From Lotus japonicus (lineage: Eukaryota; Streptophyta; Magnoliopsida; Fabales; Fabaceae), in assembly GCF_012489685.1 (NCBI RefSeq), contig NC_080044.1, positions 44,268,964 to 44,332,963 of the forward strand: DNA of 64,000 nucleotides. The letters are read 5' to 3'. A program made the translations under genes and the position numbers. The notes beneath the pieces are model-generated. The model saw only the letters and a program-made list of their open reading frames with translations, was not told where the DNA came from and did not search any database. Below, one piece after another: positions 1 to 10,053 of this stretch. Positions within the stretch are counted from its first letter, which is position 1. Every line of letters starts with the position of its first letter.

Positions 1-459
1 AAAAATCTATAAAAGAAAAATATGCAAAAATGCATGGACTAAAACTCAGGGTAAGAAAAGAACCTCCTTCCAAGTGATTGAGTGCTCCAAGTGTTCTCCG
101 CTTTGGCTTTTATTTCCTGAAAATCTAGAAGAAGAAACGTAAAACAGAAAAAGAAGATCCTATGTATCAACTTATCAACTCATGACCAATGAATCTAATT
201 AAAATTAAATTCACTAGCTGATCCATTCTAGGTCAGGTTCACAGATTTCAAAACCTCAAATCATGTTATAATTGATCAGGTCACAACAAGCACTTGGAAC
301 AAGAACGAATCAGTTAAATTGATACATAGGAACAAAACAGAAAAAGAACATGGGTTGTCTCCCATTCAGCCCTAAGTTAGAGTCTTAGGTAGACTATACG
401 TCAAACTCGTAACATAAACCAAAAATCACAAACAGTCCCCGGCAACGGCGCCAAAAACT
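1..459 (-). mobile_element. 5' internal region of a non-coding LTR element (copy X)
   Basis: This stretch is nearly the same as 7003-7460, with about six mismatches seen by eye. It ends at a tRNA-Asp primer-binding site next to an LTR. Read on the minus strand it is the start of the internal region of an element whose 5' LTR is 460-5830. The rest of the element lies left of the window. No coding domain is visible, which fits a large non-autonomous (LARD-like) element. Confidence 0.75.
436..453 (-). other. Primer-binding site, tRNA-Asp type
   Basis: The plus strand reads tccccggcaacggcgcca, the 3' end of plant tRNA-Asp(GTC) including CCA. Its complement is therefore the primer-binding site for minus-strand cDNA. 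It lies 6 bases from the LTR edge at 460. This fixes both the orientation and the LTR boundary. Confidence 0.88.
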
Positions 460-1269
460 TGTTGGTAAATCCGCAAGTGTACGAATCCACCCGGTCTTAA
501 ATATCGAACCACAGGGATTGTGAGTGAATAGATTCGGTTCAAGCTTTGAGTTTGAAGGTTTGTTTTATTGAGGCAAACATATGTCGAAGTAGTAAAAAGG
601 AAAAAGAAAATATAAATTTAGAAATGAAACAGAGAATGAAAAGAAAGAATGATTTACTTTGGGTTCTTGCTCAACTAATCAATTCAAGCACATCATTCTA
701 AGCACATGTTCTCTTGAATCTCTCCTTGATGTTATAGCCTAAGCAACTACCTATCGATGCCTTGCATAGATAATTCTTTCAAACCAAAAGATAAGCCAAA
801 TTCCTTGCGTACTTAAACATTTGTTTGAAGCATAAAGATTATAAAGTTCAGGCCAACAAACCCCAACCCTTCCTCTATTCCTAGTAGCAAGCATAGAAGA
901 GGTAATCCCACAACAAGTCCCTAATCTATAACAAACTTCCGTTCTATTATAGAAAAGCATAAAGCTAGCACATGTTCTAACTTGAAACATAAAGCATGGA
1001 TATGGGATTCAAGGAAAGAAGAAGAACATGTGGGAAAGAACTTAAGATTATAACTTGAAAGGAAAAGTCTTACAAGAAAACCAAAGTAAAAGAAGAGAGA
1101 TTAGCCAAGCATGGCAAGAGCCAGACTTGGCTAAGAACCTGAATTACAAGCTTGGAAGCCTTCTCTCACTCTCCTAGATGTTCCTCTCCTTCTAAACTTA
1201 TTTAAAAATGGAATGGGTATCAAAGATTACAAAAGAAAACCACTAAAAACCTATTTCACTACACCAAAA

Positions 1270-1515
1270 AAGGCCTTTTACAGCGCTTAAATTTGCCCTT
1301 TTACAGCGGTTTTTGACTGTTCTGAACCGCTGTAGATCTCGCCGCTGTAAATGAGTTTACAGCGGTTCGAACCGCTGTAAAAGATTCCTTAATTACAGCA
1401 GATCCTATACTTAAACCGCTGTAAATACAAACGTACAATAGCGGTTACTCCAGAATAACCGTTGTACTTGAGCAATCTTTTACAGCGGTTTCCTAACAGC
1501 AACCGCTGTAATTGA
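1270..1515. repeat. CACTA left subterminal repeats
   Basis: Repeated TTACAGCGG and CCGCTGTAA words occur in both orientations, including a near-perfect hairpin around 1355-1382. In En/Spm elements such arrays bind the transposase. The right-hand array lies at about 5025-5300. Confidence 0.85.
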
Positions 1516-1860
1516 GTCCTCCATTTTTATTTTTTTTGGTTGCCAATGAATGGTACCTATTCAGCCAAAAGATCATCATTTACTAAACACATCATATTGA
1601 AACTTCTGCATATCAAAACCAATATATATATATAATGACTACCAGCTATATCACAAGGCAAAAGGTACTTAGCAGCTACAATATCACAAAGATTACCTTG
1701 TACTTACAGATTAAAATGACTAGAGTTTACAATGTAAAGGCAAAAAAATAAAAAACAGAGACACATGAGTAATTTGTCAGTGCAACAGCTCTGCAAACAA
1801 TGTCTTTCTACTACAAAAGCACTACAATTTTCATGTATCTAAGGTACACTATTACAGAAA

Positions 1861-2700
1861 ACCTCATATGAAGCCAACTCTAACTCGACATTGTTTCAGA
1901 GCTAACATGTTTTGAAGCATAATCCAAAGGTGCACCACCATCTATAGCATCCTCCATTTTCCATATCCTAGAAGAAAATCAAAGGAATTTGACAATTTTA
2001 GCATGCAGATAGTTGTAATTCTCAAAGAAAGTAGCAAATATTAAAGTTCAATCCTAGCATGTAGTTCTTTTCAGCTTCCATTAAACATTACTGCAAATCA
2101 TGGTTGAAGGGATTCACCAATGAAATGCAAATGAGCAACAAATTGTTTCACATATCCAATTACTAACTTACCTTCTCAAATAGCACTAGCTCAAGCTCAT
2201 AATTACAGTGGAGTTAGGAGGAACCACTAGCTAACCTTCCCAACTAGTTTCACTGCAAAGATAAAAATGAGGTTGAAAAAAAAATCTGAAGTTGTGCACG
2301 ATCTCCATTAACAAATGAAAAATCATCATTCAAGGTGTAATGAGAAATCACATTTCACAACAGCTCCCTCATTTGGACACTCAAATCCTTCCCTTTCCTC
2401 CACAAAAGTTCATGCTGAAGTGATTTTATCTGAAACACAAGTATAACCATAAAGTTTACAAAACAAATGCTTGTTCAAAAACAAGTAACTAGACATGCTG
2501 CAAAGTGTAAATGAATGAACTCAACTAACCATTTTCCTCCCCAAGTTAAGCTCCTGGAAAATTAACCACAAACACAACCACTATCAATATCATCACACCC
2601 AATTCATCATGTACAATTTTGCAGTTGCAGCTTCTTGATATTGGCTCGTAGCTTCGGCACCTCCGCTCCATTCATTTCAATTATTTTGTTGTTCAATTTT
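1861..2700 (-). pseudogene. Exon-like segments of a second, unidentified captured gene
   Basis: Several short open segments with splice-like borders lie here on the minus strand. One runs from an acceptor ttttcttctag near 1968 to a stop near 1880 (reads MEDAIDGGAPLDYASKHVSS). One lies near 2408-2431, after an acceptor gtgtttcag. A 24-base one near 2533-2556 sits between an AG acceptor and a GT donor, and another lies near 2610-2675. I do not recognise the family, and they may come from more than one gene. The sequence left of 1880 looks like a 3' untranslated region. The segments lie downstream of the RopGEF exons in the same orientation. Confidence 0.35.
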
Positions 2701-3070
2701 TACTCTGAATCAAGGAAAATAAAAACAAGTCGTGAGGCCTTTGAGACTCAAACAAATGAGTAAAAGCCCAAGCAAGCAGGAAAGGGAGTGAGGGACGTTA
2801 GAACAAATCACATTTAGCATTCTAAATAAATAAGAATATTTGATTAGGAGAGAAAGAGAAGCACCTTCATAAGAGTTTGAAGAAGGCAGGTGCTAGAACA
2901 ACAGAAGACATATATGTAGTTTGTAGAAACTAAACACTGCTTGGCAACACACAACTCTGCTGTATATAAACAAAGTTCTGAAATTTGAAACATGTCAAAC
3001 TGTGATATAATGTGAAAAAAATATGAAATCAAGAAAACTTCTATGTAGATACTAGTTCTTTTTTACTTAT

Positions 3071-4012
3071 CTTGGGTAGGGGTTCAATATAGCTTTCAGG
3101 GATCTCCATCTCCAATAGAGTTTGTGCATTTATGGCCATCGCTGCTTTAAGTACTTGATTCATAAAATCTTTTTGATACTGCAGAAACCTTCTCACCGCA
3201 TCAGACAAACCCTCTGCAGGAACCTTAGGTGTAGGTAACCACCACTTGTCATCATTTTTTCTCTTTGAACTATCTTTATCTGCATCATCTGCATCTTTTG
3301 ATACATAGTAGAACTCATTCTGGTCTTTGAAGTTATCTAGACAATCCTGCTCATCATCAACAATTTGTTTTAAGAGCAAACAACCAATTGAGACATATCT
3401 ATAGAAAAATAATTATCATTTTGGTTAGTGATCTTACAATAAGCATGTTGTCAAGCTTTCTTAAGGCAGGGATATTCATATGGAGATCCGTTTGTTGTCG
3501 CGTAGTCTTAATCTATTCATTCAAAGATGATCAATCATATAGAAACTATCATAGGGACAATAAGGAACATTAGAAAAGTAGGGTGAGTGAGGAGGGTTAC
3601 CTCCATGCTGGATCCATCTTTTGATTTTTGTTGAGTATGAACCATCTCAACAACATAATCTGTCACTGATAGAAGCCAATCGATTTCCTTTCTCCATCTG
3701 CCTTTCCTCTTGGGAAGCATCGGCTCTAGGCACTTTTGTTCAGAAATAACAGCAGCTGGATTCTCAGCAAGAAAACAATGAGAAACTAACAAGAGCTATT
3801 TGAAACATTTCTTCTATCAAGAGCTCATGAAAATGGAAGTAACATCATAATGTTTATCCATCATGATTCAAGCAGAAGTCAACATACCAGTAAGGTTTGG
3901 GAATGCATTTGACAGTGCCAGAGATGATGAAACACCCTTTCCTCCACTGGACATATCCTCCCCCAATAGCAATTTAACAAATCTCTCCTTCATTTGTTCC
4001 ATTTCTGAATTG
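3071..4012 (-). pseudogene. Captured RopGEF (PRONE domain) gene fragment, four exons
   Basis: RopGEFs activate plant ROP/RAC GTPases through the PRONE domain. Four exons are visible on the minus strand: 4012-3888, 3755-3601, 3512-3438 and 3346-3071. The three introns between them keep GT...AG borders (for example G|GTATGT at 3887 and ATT|GTAAGA at 3437). Joined, they give about 210 open codons with no stop. Recognisable PRONE motifs in order are [15 protein letters not shown] with GGKGV, LEP..P.RKGRWRKEIDWLLSVTD, DLHMNIPALRKLDNML, KWWLPTPKVP..GLS, LKAAMAINAQ and MEIPESYIE.LPK. This is the N-terminal half of PRONE; the C-terminal half is not found. The last donor reads AT instead of GT at 3070-3069, so translation would run on and stop at 3041. 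It lies wholly inside the CACTA element. Family identity is secure; function is unlikely. Confidence 0.88.
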
Positions 4013-4411
4013 CTGAAGCTTAGTTATATTTATAGACACGAACTGCAAACAACAATTAAAGACTAAACCCAAAACTCATACTTCTCTATGCAATCTTACG
4101 GTTCAGTATTTCAAACATTAATAGTGAGGTAAGTAGTGCACGCTAAAATGACAAAACTGCAGATAAACATATAAATAAACAGAACATGTAAGTGTAAGAT
4201 ATAGAGATAGAGCAACAAGATGCATACCTAAAATGACTCAACAATCGATGAAGGATGGTAATGACACGGCAGAGAGAGCGTGACAGAGAACCCTAGCGAT
4301 GAAGAATGACTGACAAAGAACAACGACTTGCACGGAAATGAATTCGGTGGTTTCCGTGGAGGCCTTGCCCTGTCGAACCCTAAATTAACTATTTGGGGCA
4401 GAACAAAAAAG

Positions 4412-4582
4412 TCATCCTTCTTCCTCCCTTGATAAACCCTTCAGCAGCTGCTGGAAGAGGGCGGCGATTTCTGTTCCGTTCTTCTCTCGCTTCTCCGCCA
4501 ACATGCGTTCCACTTCCACTCGCTCAGCCGCAATTGCGGCATCCTCCTTTCTCCACGAAGCTTCCTCTGCAGCTCGCTCCAT
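4412..4582 (-). CDS. Short charged ORF, unidentified
   Basis: A 56-codon open frame rich in Glu, Ala, Arg and Lys (coiled-coil-like, with runs such as EEASWRKEDAAIAAERVEVE) lies in a GC-rich patch of the CACTA element, upstream of the RopGEF exons in the same orientation. It could be a captured 5' exon or a CACTA-specific segment. The frame stays open upstream to 4897, but that part is low-complexity. No family is recognised. Confidence 0.25.
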   Translation of the reverse strand: MERAAEEASWRKEDAAIAAERVEVERMLAEKREKNGTEIAALFQQLLKGLSREEEG

Positions 4583-5830
4583 CACAGAATTCTTCGCTGG
4601 TGGGAGAGAGGGACAGGTCGATGAAGAGTGGGAGGGAAGGACAGGGAAACGAGAGAGGGACGAGAACAGATCGGAGCTTCGACGGCAGGTCGATGGAGTG
4701 TGGAGAGTGGGATAGAGCGTGGGAGGGAGAGCGGCGCAGCAGGGGACAGTGGCGGCACGATGGGCTGCAGCGGTTGGGAGAAGGAGCACAACGGTTGAGA
4801 GATTGAGGTAGCAGATCGAGTGGTAGTGGAACAAAAATAAGGGTTTTGGGTTAAGTGAGTGTTCTGCAATCTTACGAAACCAATAAATAAATAACACTAA
4901 GTCGAATACAATACATAAATCTAACCTGAGCCTAGTGGAAATTAATTTTGAAATAGCTTAAGGTACCTGGGTTCGAATCTCATGTGGAACAATTTTTAAA
5001 TCTATAATTAATTTTTCACTAAATTTTTACAGCGGTTTGATCATAAACGCTATAAATAGTGGAACAAAACATAACCGCTGTTAATAGTAATGGCATTTAC
5101 AGCGGTTCATATATCAACCGCTGTAAAAGCCTATAATCCGCTCCGTGTTTCCGTCTTTACCGCGGCTACAAAAATTAACCGCTGTTAATAGTAATGGCTT
5201 TTACAGCGGTTTATATATCAACCGCTGTAAAAGCCTATAATGCTCTTCGTGTTTCCGTTTTTACAACGGTTGCGAACTCAACCGCTGTAATTTGGGTGTT
5301 GTAAAAGCCATTTTCTGGTGTAGTGTTTATAGGCAAAATGGACGTTTTTCTGCTGTGTCGGGCGCTCGAGCGCTCTCCTGGGCGCTCCAGCGCCAGACAC
5401 AAATTCTGGCAAAAACACCTACTGGTTAACTGGCGCTCAGGCACCAAACAGGGGCGTCTGAGCGCCTGTGCTCGCCATTAAACTCCATTTTAACTCCACT
5501 TTATTTCCTTCTTCATGACTCCAAGCCTCTTGACCTTCCCTTTTCTTCAGTTTTCACCTGCTTATTCTCATCAAAGCTCAAGGAAAAATATCAAGAAACT
5601 CAAAGGGTAGCACAAAGGCTCCAAGACAAGTGGAAATTACCTAAGACTCCCAATCTTTCCTAAAATGCAATAAAAGTCCCTAAAAGCTATGAAATCACTA
5701 AACTAATGCAAATGCACAAATAAAAGTAAAAATGCATGAGAATGCATGAAACACTACATGAGATACACGAAAAGACTCAAAACTAGCAAAGAAATGACCC
5801 TAAAATCACTACTATATCCGGGTCGTCACA

Positions 5831-7460
5831 CCACTATGCTCAACGACAGCTCGCCCTCGAGCGTCACTAAGATTAGCTTGCCCTCAAGCACAAAGAATTA
5901 CTCCCAACACACATGCCAAAAGAGGGATACATTTTCATAAAACCGGGGGATCAAGTGAATGTAGTTTGTTCCAAGAGAAAGATTCAACAATCAACTTCGT
6001 GGAACTTTTAGACAAAGAAGAATTAGAGTCCACTATGAGAAGCATTTAGAACTAACATTCTAGCATGAGACAATGATTTAGTGCACTGAGCACACAAGCA
6101 AGTTCATAGTTTCTGAGAATCATTCACTTAAGAGCAACTAAAGTCAATAATGCATTATTCAATGAGACTTCAAAAGGGTTGTAATGTTGGCTAGGTAAAA
6201 CACAAAGTAGGTGGTCCCTAAGGAAGACTAAGGCTGCACAAAATTTGAGTCTGGTCCTTCATGAAAACCAGAGCTTAAAGCAATTGATACTTAGCACACA
6301 AGTCTCTCAACCCCCATTTGTTTCTGATTTTTTTTTTGCTTGGAACTCCACCTCTGCCATGGAGTTCATTTTTCTTTTCTTTTTGGAACTTCACCATACC
6401 ATGGAGTTCATTTTCTCTTTTGAATTTTTTTTTCAATTTTTTTCTTTGGGGCAAGAGACAATTGCACTTTCCATAAACTAGCTCCATTAAGATTTAAGGA
6501 CCACAACTTCCCATTGAATCCAACCAATCATCCAGCCCAAATAACAAAGGTAACAAAGAATTCTCCATAAGGCTCAAAAGGGTCATCTAGGGACAAATAT
6601 GTTATAAACAAATTCTGAAGTCCAAGAAAACCTACTAGTCTCAAAAATGCAAGCCTCATAGAGCTACTCTCAAGGGTGAGAGAAATGAAACACAGAACCA
6701 AGAAGTGCAAGTGAGTCAGGATCCTCCAGGGAAATTATATAGTGAAGGGTCAAAGATGGACCCTTGTGGACTCACTTCAACTCTATCATCAAGACAACAC
6801 ATAGAAGACCGAAGTCTCTCCCTCTCTTTCTCAAACATACAATCACTCCCCAAAAGAAAGCACAAAGTATCCACTTAAAAACATTTTCAAAACCAGCATC
6901 ATGTGAGAGAGAAAAACTTGGAAATATGTCATTTGAGTATAAGGAATAAAGACCAAGGTATAAAAGACTCAATATAACAACGCATGATAAAATTGGATAA
7001 AAAAAATCTATAAAAGAAAAATATGCAAAAATGCATGGACTAAAACTCAGGGTAAGAAAAGAACCTCCTTCCAAGTGATTGAGTGCTCCAAGTGTTCTCC
7101 ACTTTGGCTTTTATTTCCTGAAAATCTAGAAGAAGAAACGTAAAACAGAAAAAGAAGATCCTATGTATCAACTTATCAACTCATGACCAATGAATCTAAT
7201 TAAAATTAAATTCACTAGCTGATCCATTCTAGGTCAGGTTCACAGAATTCAAAACCTCAAATCATGTTATAATTGATCAGGTCACAACAAGCACTCAGAA
7301 CAAGAACGAATCAGTTAAATTGATAAATAGGAACAAAACAGAAAAAGAACATGGGTTGTCTCCCATTCAGCCCTAAGTTAGAGTCTTAGGTAGACTATAC
7401 GTCAAACTCGTAACATAAACCAAAAATCACAAACAGTCCCCGGCAACGGCGCCAAAAACT
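5831..7460 (-). mobile_element. Internal region of non-coding LTR element (copy Y)
   Basis: This 1.63-kb segment lies between LTR1 (ending 5830) and LTR2 (starting 7461), with a tRNA-Asp primer site at its right end. It is the complete internal region of one copy. No gag or pol motif is visible in any frame. Around 6350-6410 a motif (ccatggagttcatttt) occurs twice in a T-rich stretch. The right 458 bases match 1-459. The element must rely on enzymes supplied in trans. Confidence 0.72.
7437..7454 (-). other. Primer-binding site, tRNA-Asp type (second copy)
   Basis: It is the same 18 bases as at 436-453, again 6 bases from the adjacent LTR edge (7461). It marks the 5' end of copy Y. Confidence 0.88.
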
Positions 7461-8192
7461 TGTTGGTTAATCCGCAAGTGTACGAATCCACCCGGTCTTA
7501 AATATCGAACCACAGGGATTGTGAGTGAATAGATTCGGCTCAAGCTTTGAGTTTGAAGGTTTGTTTTATTGAGGCAAACATATGTCGAAGTAGTAAAAAG
7601 GAAAAAGAAAATATAAATTCAGAAATGAAACAGAGAATGAAAAGAAAGAATGATTTACTTTGGGTTCTTGCTCAACTAATCAATTCAAGCACATCATTCT
7701 AAGCACATGTTCTCATGAATCTCTCCTTGATGTTATAGCCTAAGCAACTACCTATCGATGCCTCACATCGATAATTCTTTCAAACCAAAAGATAAGCCCA
7801 ATTCCTTGCGTACTTAAACATTTGTTTGAAGCATAAAGATTATAAAGTTCAGGCCAACAAACCCCAACCCTTCCTCTATTCCTTGTAGCAAGCATAGAAG
7901 AGTTAATCCCACAACAAGTCCCTAATCTATAACAAACTTCCGTTCTATTATAGAAAAGCATAAAGCTAGCACATGTTCTAACTTGAAACATAAAGCATGG
8001 ATATGGGATTCAAGGAAAGAAGAAGAACATGTGGGAAAGAACTTAAGATTATAACTTAAAAGGAAAAGTCTTACAAGAAAACCAAAGTAAAAGAAGAGAG
8101 ATTAGCCAAGCATGGCAGGAGCCAGGCTTGGCTAAGAACCTGAATTATAAGCTTGGAAGCCTTCTCTCACTCTCCTAGATGTTCCTCTCCTT
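7461..8192 (-). mobile_element. Truncated LTR of the tRNA-Asp element
   Basis: The sequence follows LTR1 (460 to about 1191) closely, then stops matching after the shared ttcctctcctt at about 8192. There a copia gag begins. The distal part of the LTR is missing, so this is a deletion or recombination junction and not a clean insertion that I can prove. Confidence 0.75.
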
Positions 8193-8807
8193 ATCCTTTC
8201 CTTTATTAATGTTTTGCTCAGAAGTTCTTAACATGCTGAGCAATTCAAGCAGTGTTTTCTCAATTTCGTTCATGTTGTAGTTCATGACGAATTGATTGAT
8301 GCTATCAGGCAATGATTGCAAGATAAGATCAACAGCCAACCCTTGGCCAAGTGGGAATCCAAGCCTCTCAAGGTTCTCAACATACCCAATCATCTTGAGT
8401 ACATGAGCCCCTACAGGACTTCCCTCTGCCAGGCTACATTGATAAAGCTTCTTGGAAACCTCAAACCGCTCATGCCTAGCTTTCCCTTGATAGAGCTTCT
8501 TCAAGTGCACGATCATATCGTACGCTTCCATGTTCTCATGTTGCTTCTGAAGCTCAGAGTTCATGGAAGCCAGCATGAGAAAGCTAACATCTATAGCATC
8601 GTCTTGCAGCTTCTTAAAAGCTGTTTTCTCACGAGCTGGGGCTTCCTCAGCGGGTGGTTCAAGAAGTGCTTCTTCCAGGACATGTTGCTTTTTCTCTTGC
8701 TTGAGGACTATCCTCAAGTTTCGATACCAGTCAAGAAAATTAGTTCCTGACAACTTTTCCTTCTCAAGGATTGATCGCAACGACAAGTTACTTGATGTGC
8801 TCGACAT
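8175..8807 (-). CDS. gag: Ty1/copia gag, 3' truncated
   Basis: This 210-codon frame starts at the ATG at 8807. It shows the copia gag (UBN2/DUF4219-type) pattern: LSGTNFLDWYRNLRIVL near the N-terminus, then YDMIVHLKKLYQ and a helical region with LLQSLPDSINQFVMNYN. Gag would form the capsid of the cytoplasmic particle. The frame leaves copia sequence near 8193 and ends on a stop supplied by the neighbouring LTR (8175-8177), so the nucleocapsid part and all of pol are absent. It belongs with the LTR and PBS at 11217-11699, which lie upstream in the same orientation. Confidence 0.8.
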   Translation of the reverse strand: MSSTSSNLSLRSILEKEKLSGTNFLDWYRNLRIVLKQEKKQHVLEEALLEPPAEEAPAREKTAFKKLQDDAIDVSFLMLASMNSELQKQHENMEAYDMIVHLKKLYQGKARHERFEVSKKLYQCSLAEGSPVGAHVLKMIGYVENLERLGFPLGQGLAVDLILQSLPDSINQFVMNYNMNEIEKTLLELLSMLRTSEQNINKGKDKERNI

Positions 8808-10053
8808 GGTTATCTATAAACAGAAAAATATGCGTGTAAGGATCAAAATAAAAATACTTAATTACGTCTTAAATTAAATATTTTCCCACTATTTGACTCA
8901 TAAAACCTACCCTCCTTGAATCAAGCTTATACATAGTGGGCCAAGATCCATATTTCTCCTATTCTAAAGTCAGCTTTGGCTGATCGCTTAAAAGTAGGTT
9001 ATTTAGGTAGGAAACTCTTTCCAATTACATCTCATACAACTCTTTGTTAGCTGGGTGAACAACTCTTATTCAAATTCATCTCATGAATTTAAGCCCAACT
9101 TATCGCCTCTAGGTCTTACCTAGTTAAGTCAGGCCCAATTAACATAACAGTTGGATATTACCTTTATCCCATCGCGCCTTATTAATATTAACAAGATCAC
9201 CCTGCTTTGATATACCTTCACTTGTTGATATTAATCTTGACTAGTGTTATTTAATTGGAAGGCATATTGACTTAATATATGTTGAGGGTTTTCCTTAAAT
9301 ACATGAACCATTCATGCACCAAGGATGACGGCTAGGGTTTAACTCTTAAACCCTAATTTTGTGCCCCAAACATGAACTCTTCATGTACTACGTAACGGCA
9401 ACCTCTATATCTCTCGATCATTAAACGAACAAAAATTAATCATGGTTTAAACAATCGCATATGAAATCAGAACGAAACATTATAGAATATGTACAAAATT
9501 AATCATATCAACATATGAATAAAAGTACATATATAAAATAGATCATGTTATGATAAAACATCATTACTCTAAATTTAATCATGCTATCAACCAAAAACAT
9601 ATAATTGAATATGCATTGAATCATACCATCAATAAATATAATATTAAATTCATGAACTTTTGAATCAAATATCAATACTATCACGTTCAACTGGTAAAAT
9701 ATTCATCCACTCATGCAATTGGATCAATATCCAATTCAGGCATTAAATAAAGAGCACAAATCGCTGTAAATATCTAAAACATGAGCATATATCAAATTGA
9801 AAGCATAAAAGAAAATGAACGTGATCAAAGCTGGACAATTTGAAACGTAAATCACGAACATTAACTTGAATTGAATCATGGCAATACATCCAATCATGCA
9901 TATTGCATAGAAACGTAAGCCATGGGTCATGAACAATTAAGTTGATATACCAAAATCAATATATCAATACTCTTAGTTTCGCAAAGAAAACTGAGATAAT
10001 TTGACATATAAAATCATAAACATGTATATTGAAAGAATATCAATATATAAAAC

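Larger units (their letters stand above)
1257..5325. mobile_element. CACTA (En/Spm) transposon carrying host gene fragments
   Basis: The element starts CACTACACCAAAAAAGG and ends TTCTGGTGTAGTG, giving CACTA terminal inverted repeats. It is flanked by the 3-bp target duplication TTT (1254-1256 and 5326-5328), standard for the superfamily. Both ends carry many copies of the subterminal motif TTACAGCGGTT and its complement AACCGCTGTAA (about 1270-1515 and 5025-5300), the expected transposase-binding arrays. I see no TNP2-type transposase, so it is non-autonomous. Inside are minus-strand exon-like segments, clearest in 3071-4012 (RopGEF). This makes it a Pack-CACTA-type gene-capturing element. 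It inserted into the LTR at 460-5830 and is younger than that LTR. Confidence 0.92.
460..5830 (-). mobile_element. LTR of the tRNA-Asp element, split by a CACTA insertion
   Basis: On the minus strand the LTR begins TGTGACGACC (5830 side) and ends ACCAACA (460 side), with the TG...CA termini expected of an LTR. The 4069-bp CACTA plus one 3-bp target duplication leaves an LTR of about 1.3 kb. It sits between two internal regions, so it serves as 3' LTR of copy Y (5831-7460) and 5' LTR of copy X. Around 5360-5460 it has GGCGCT/AGCGCC inverted motifs that could fold into hairpins. Confidence 0.8.

Noticed and set aside
751..990. 79-codon minus-strand frame repeated at 7752-7991
   Set aside because: It lies in the non-coding LTR and is duplicated only because the LTR is. 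No protein features.
4393..4806. 137-codon plus-strand frame in the CACTA element
   Set aside because: GC-rich, Arg/Gly-rich shadow of the opposite strand; no family features.
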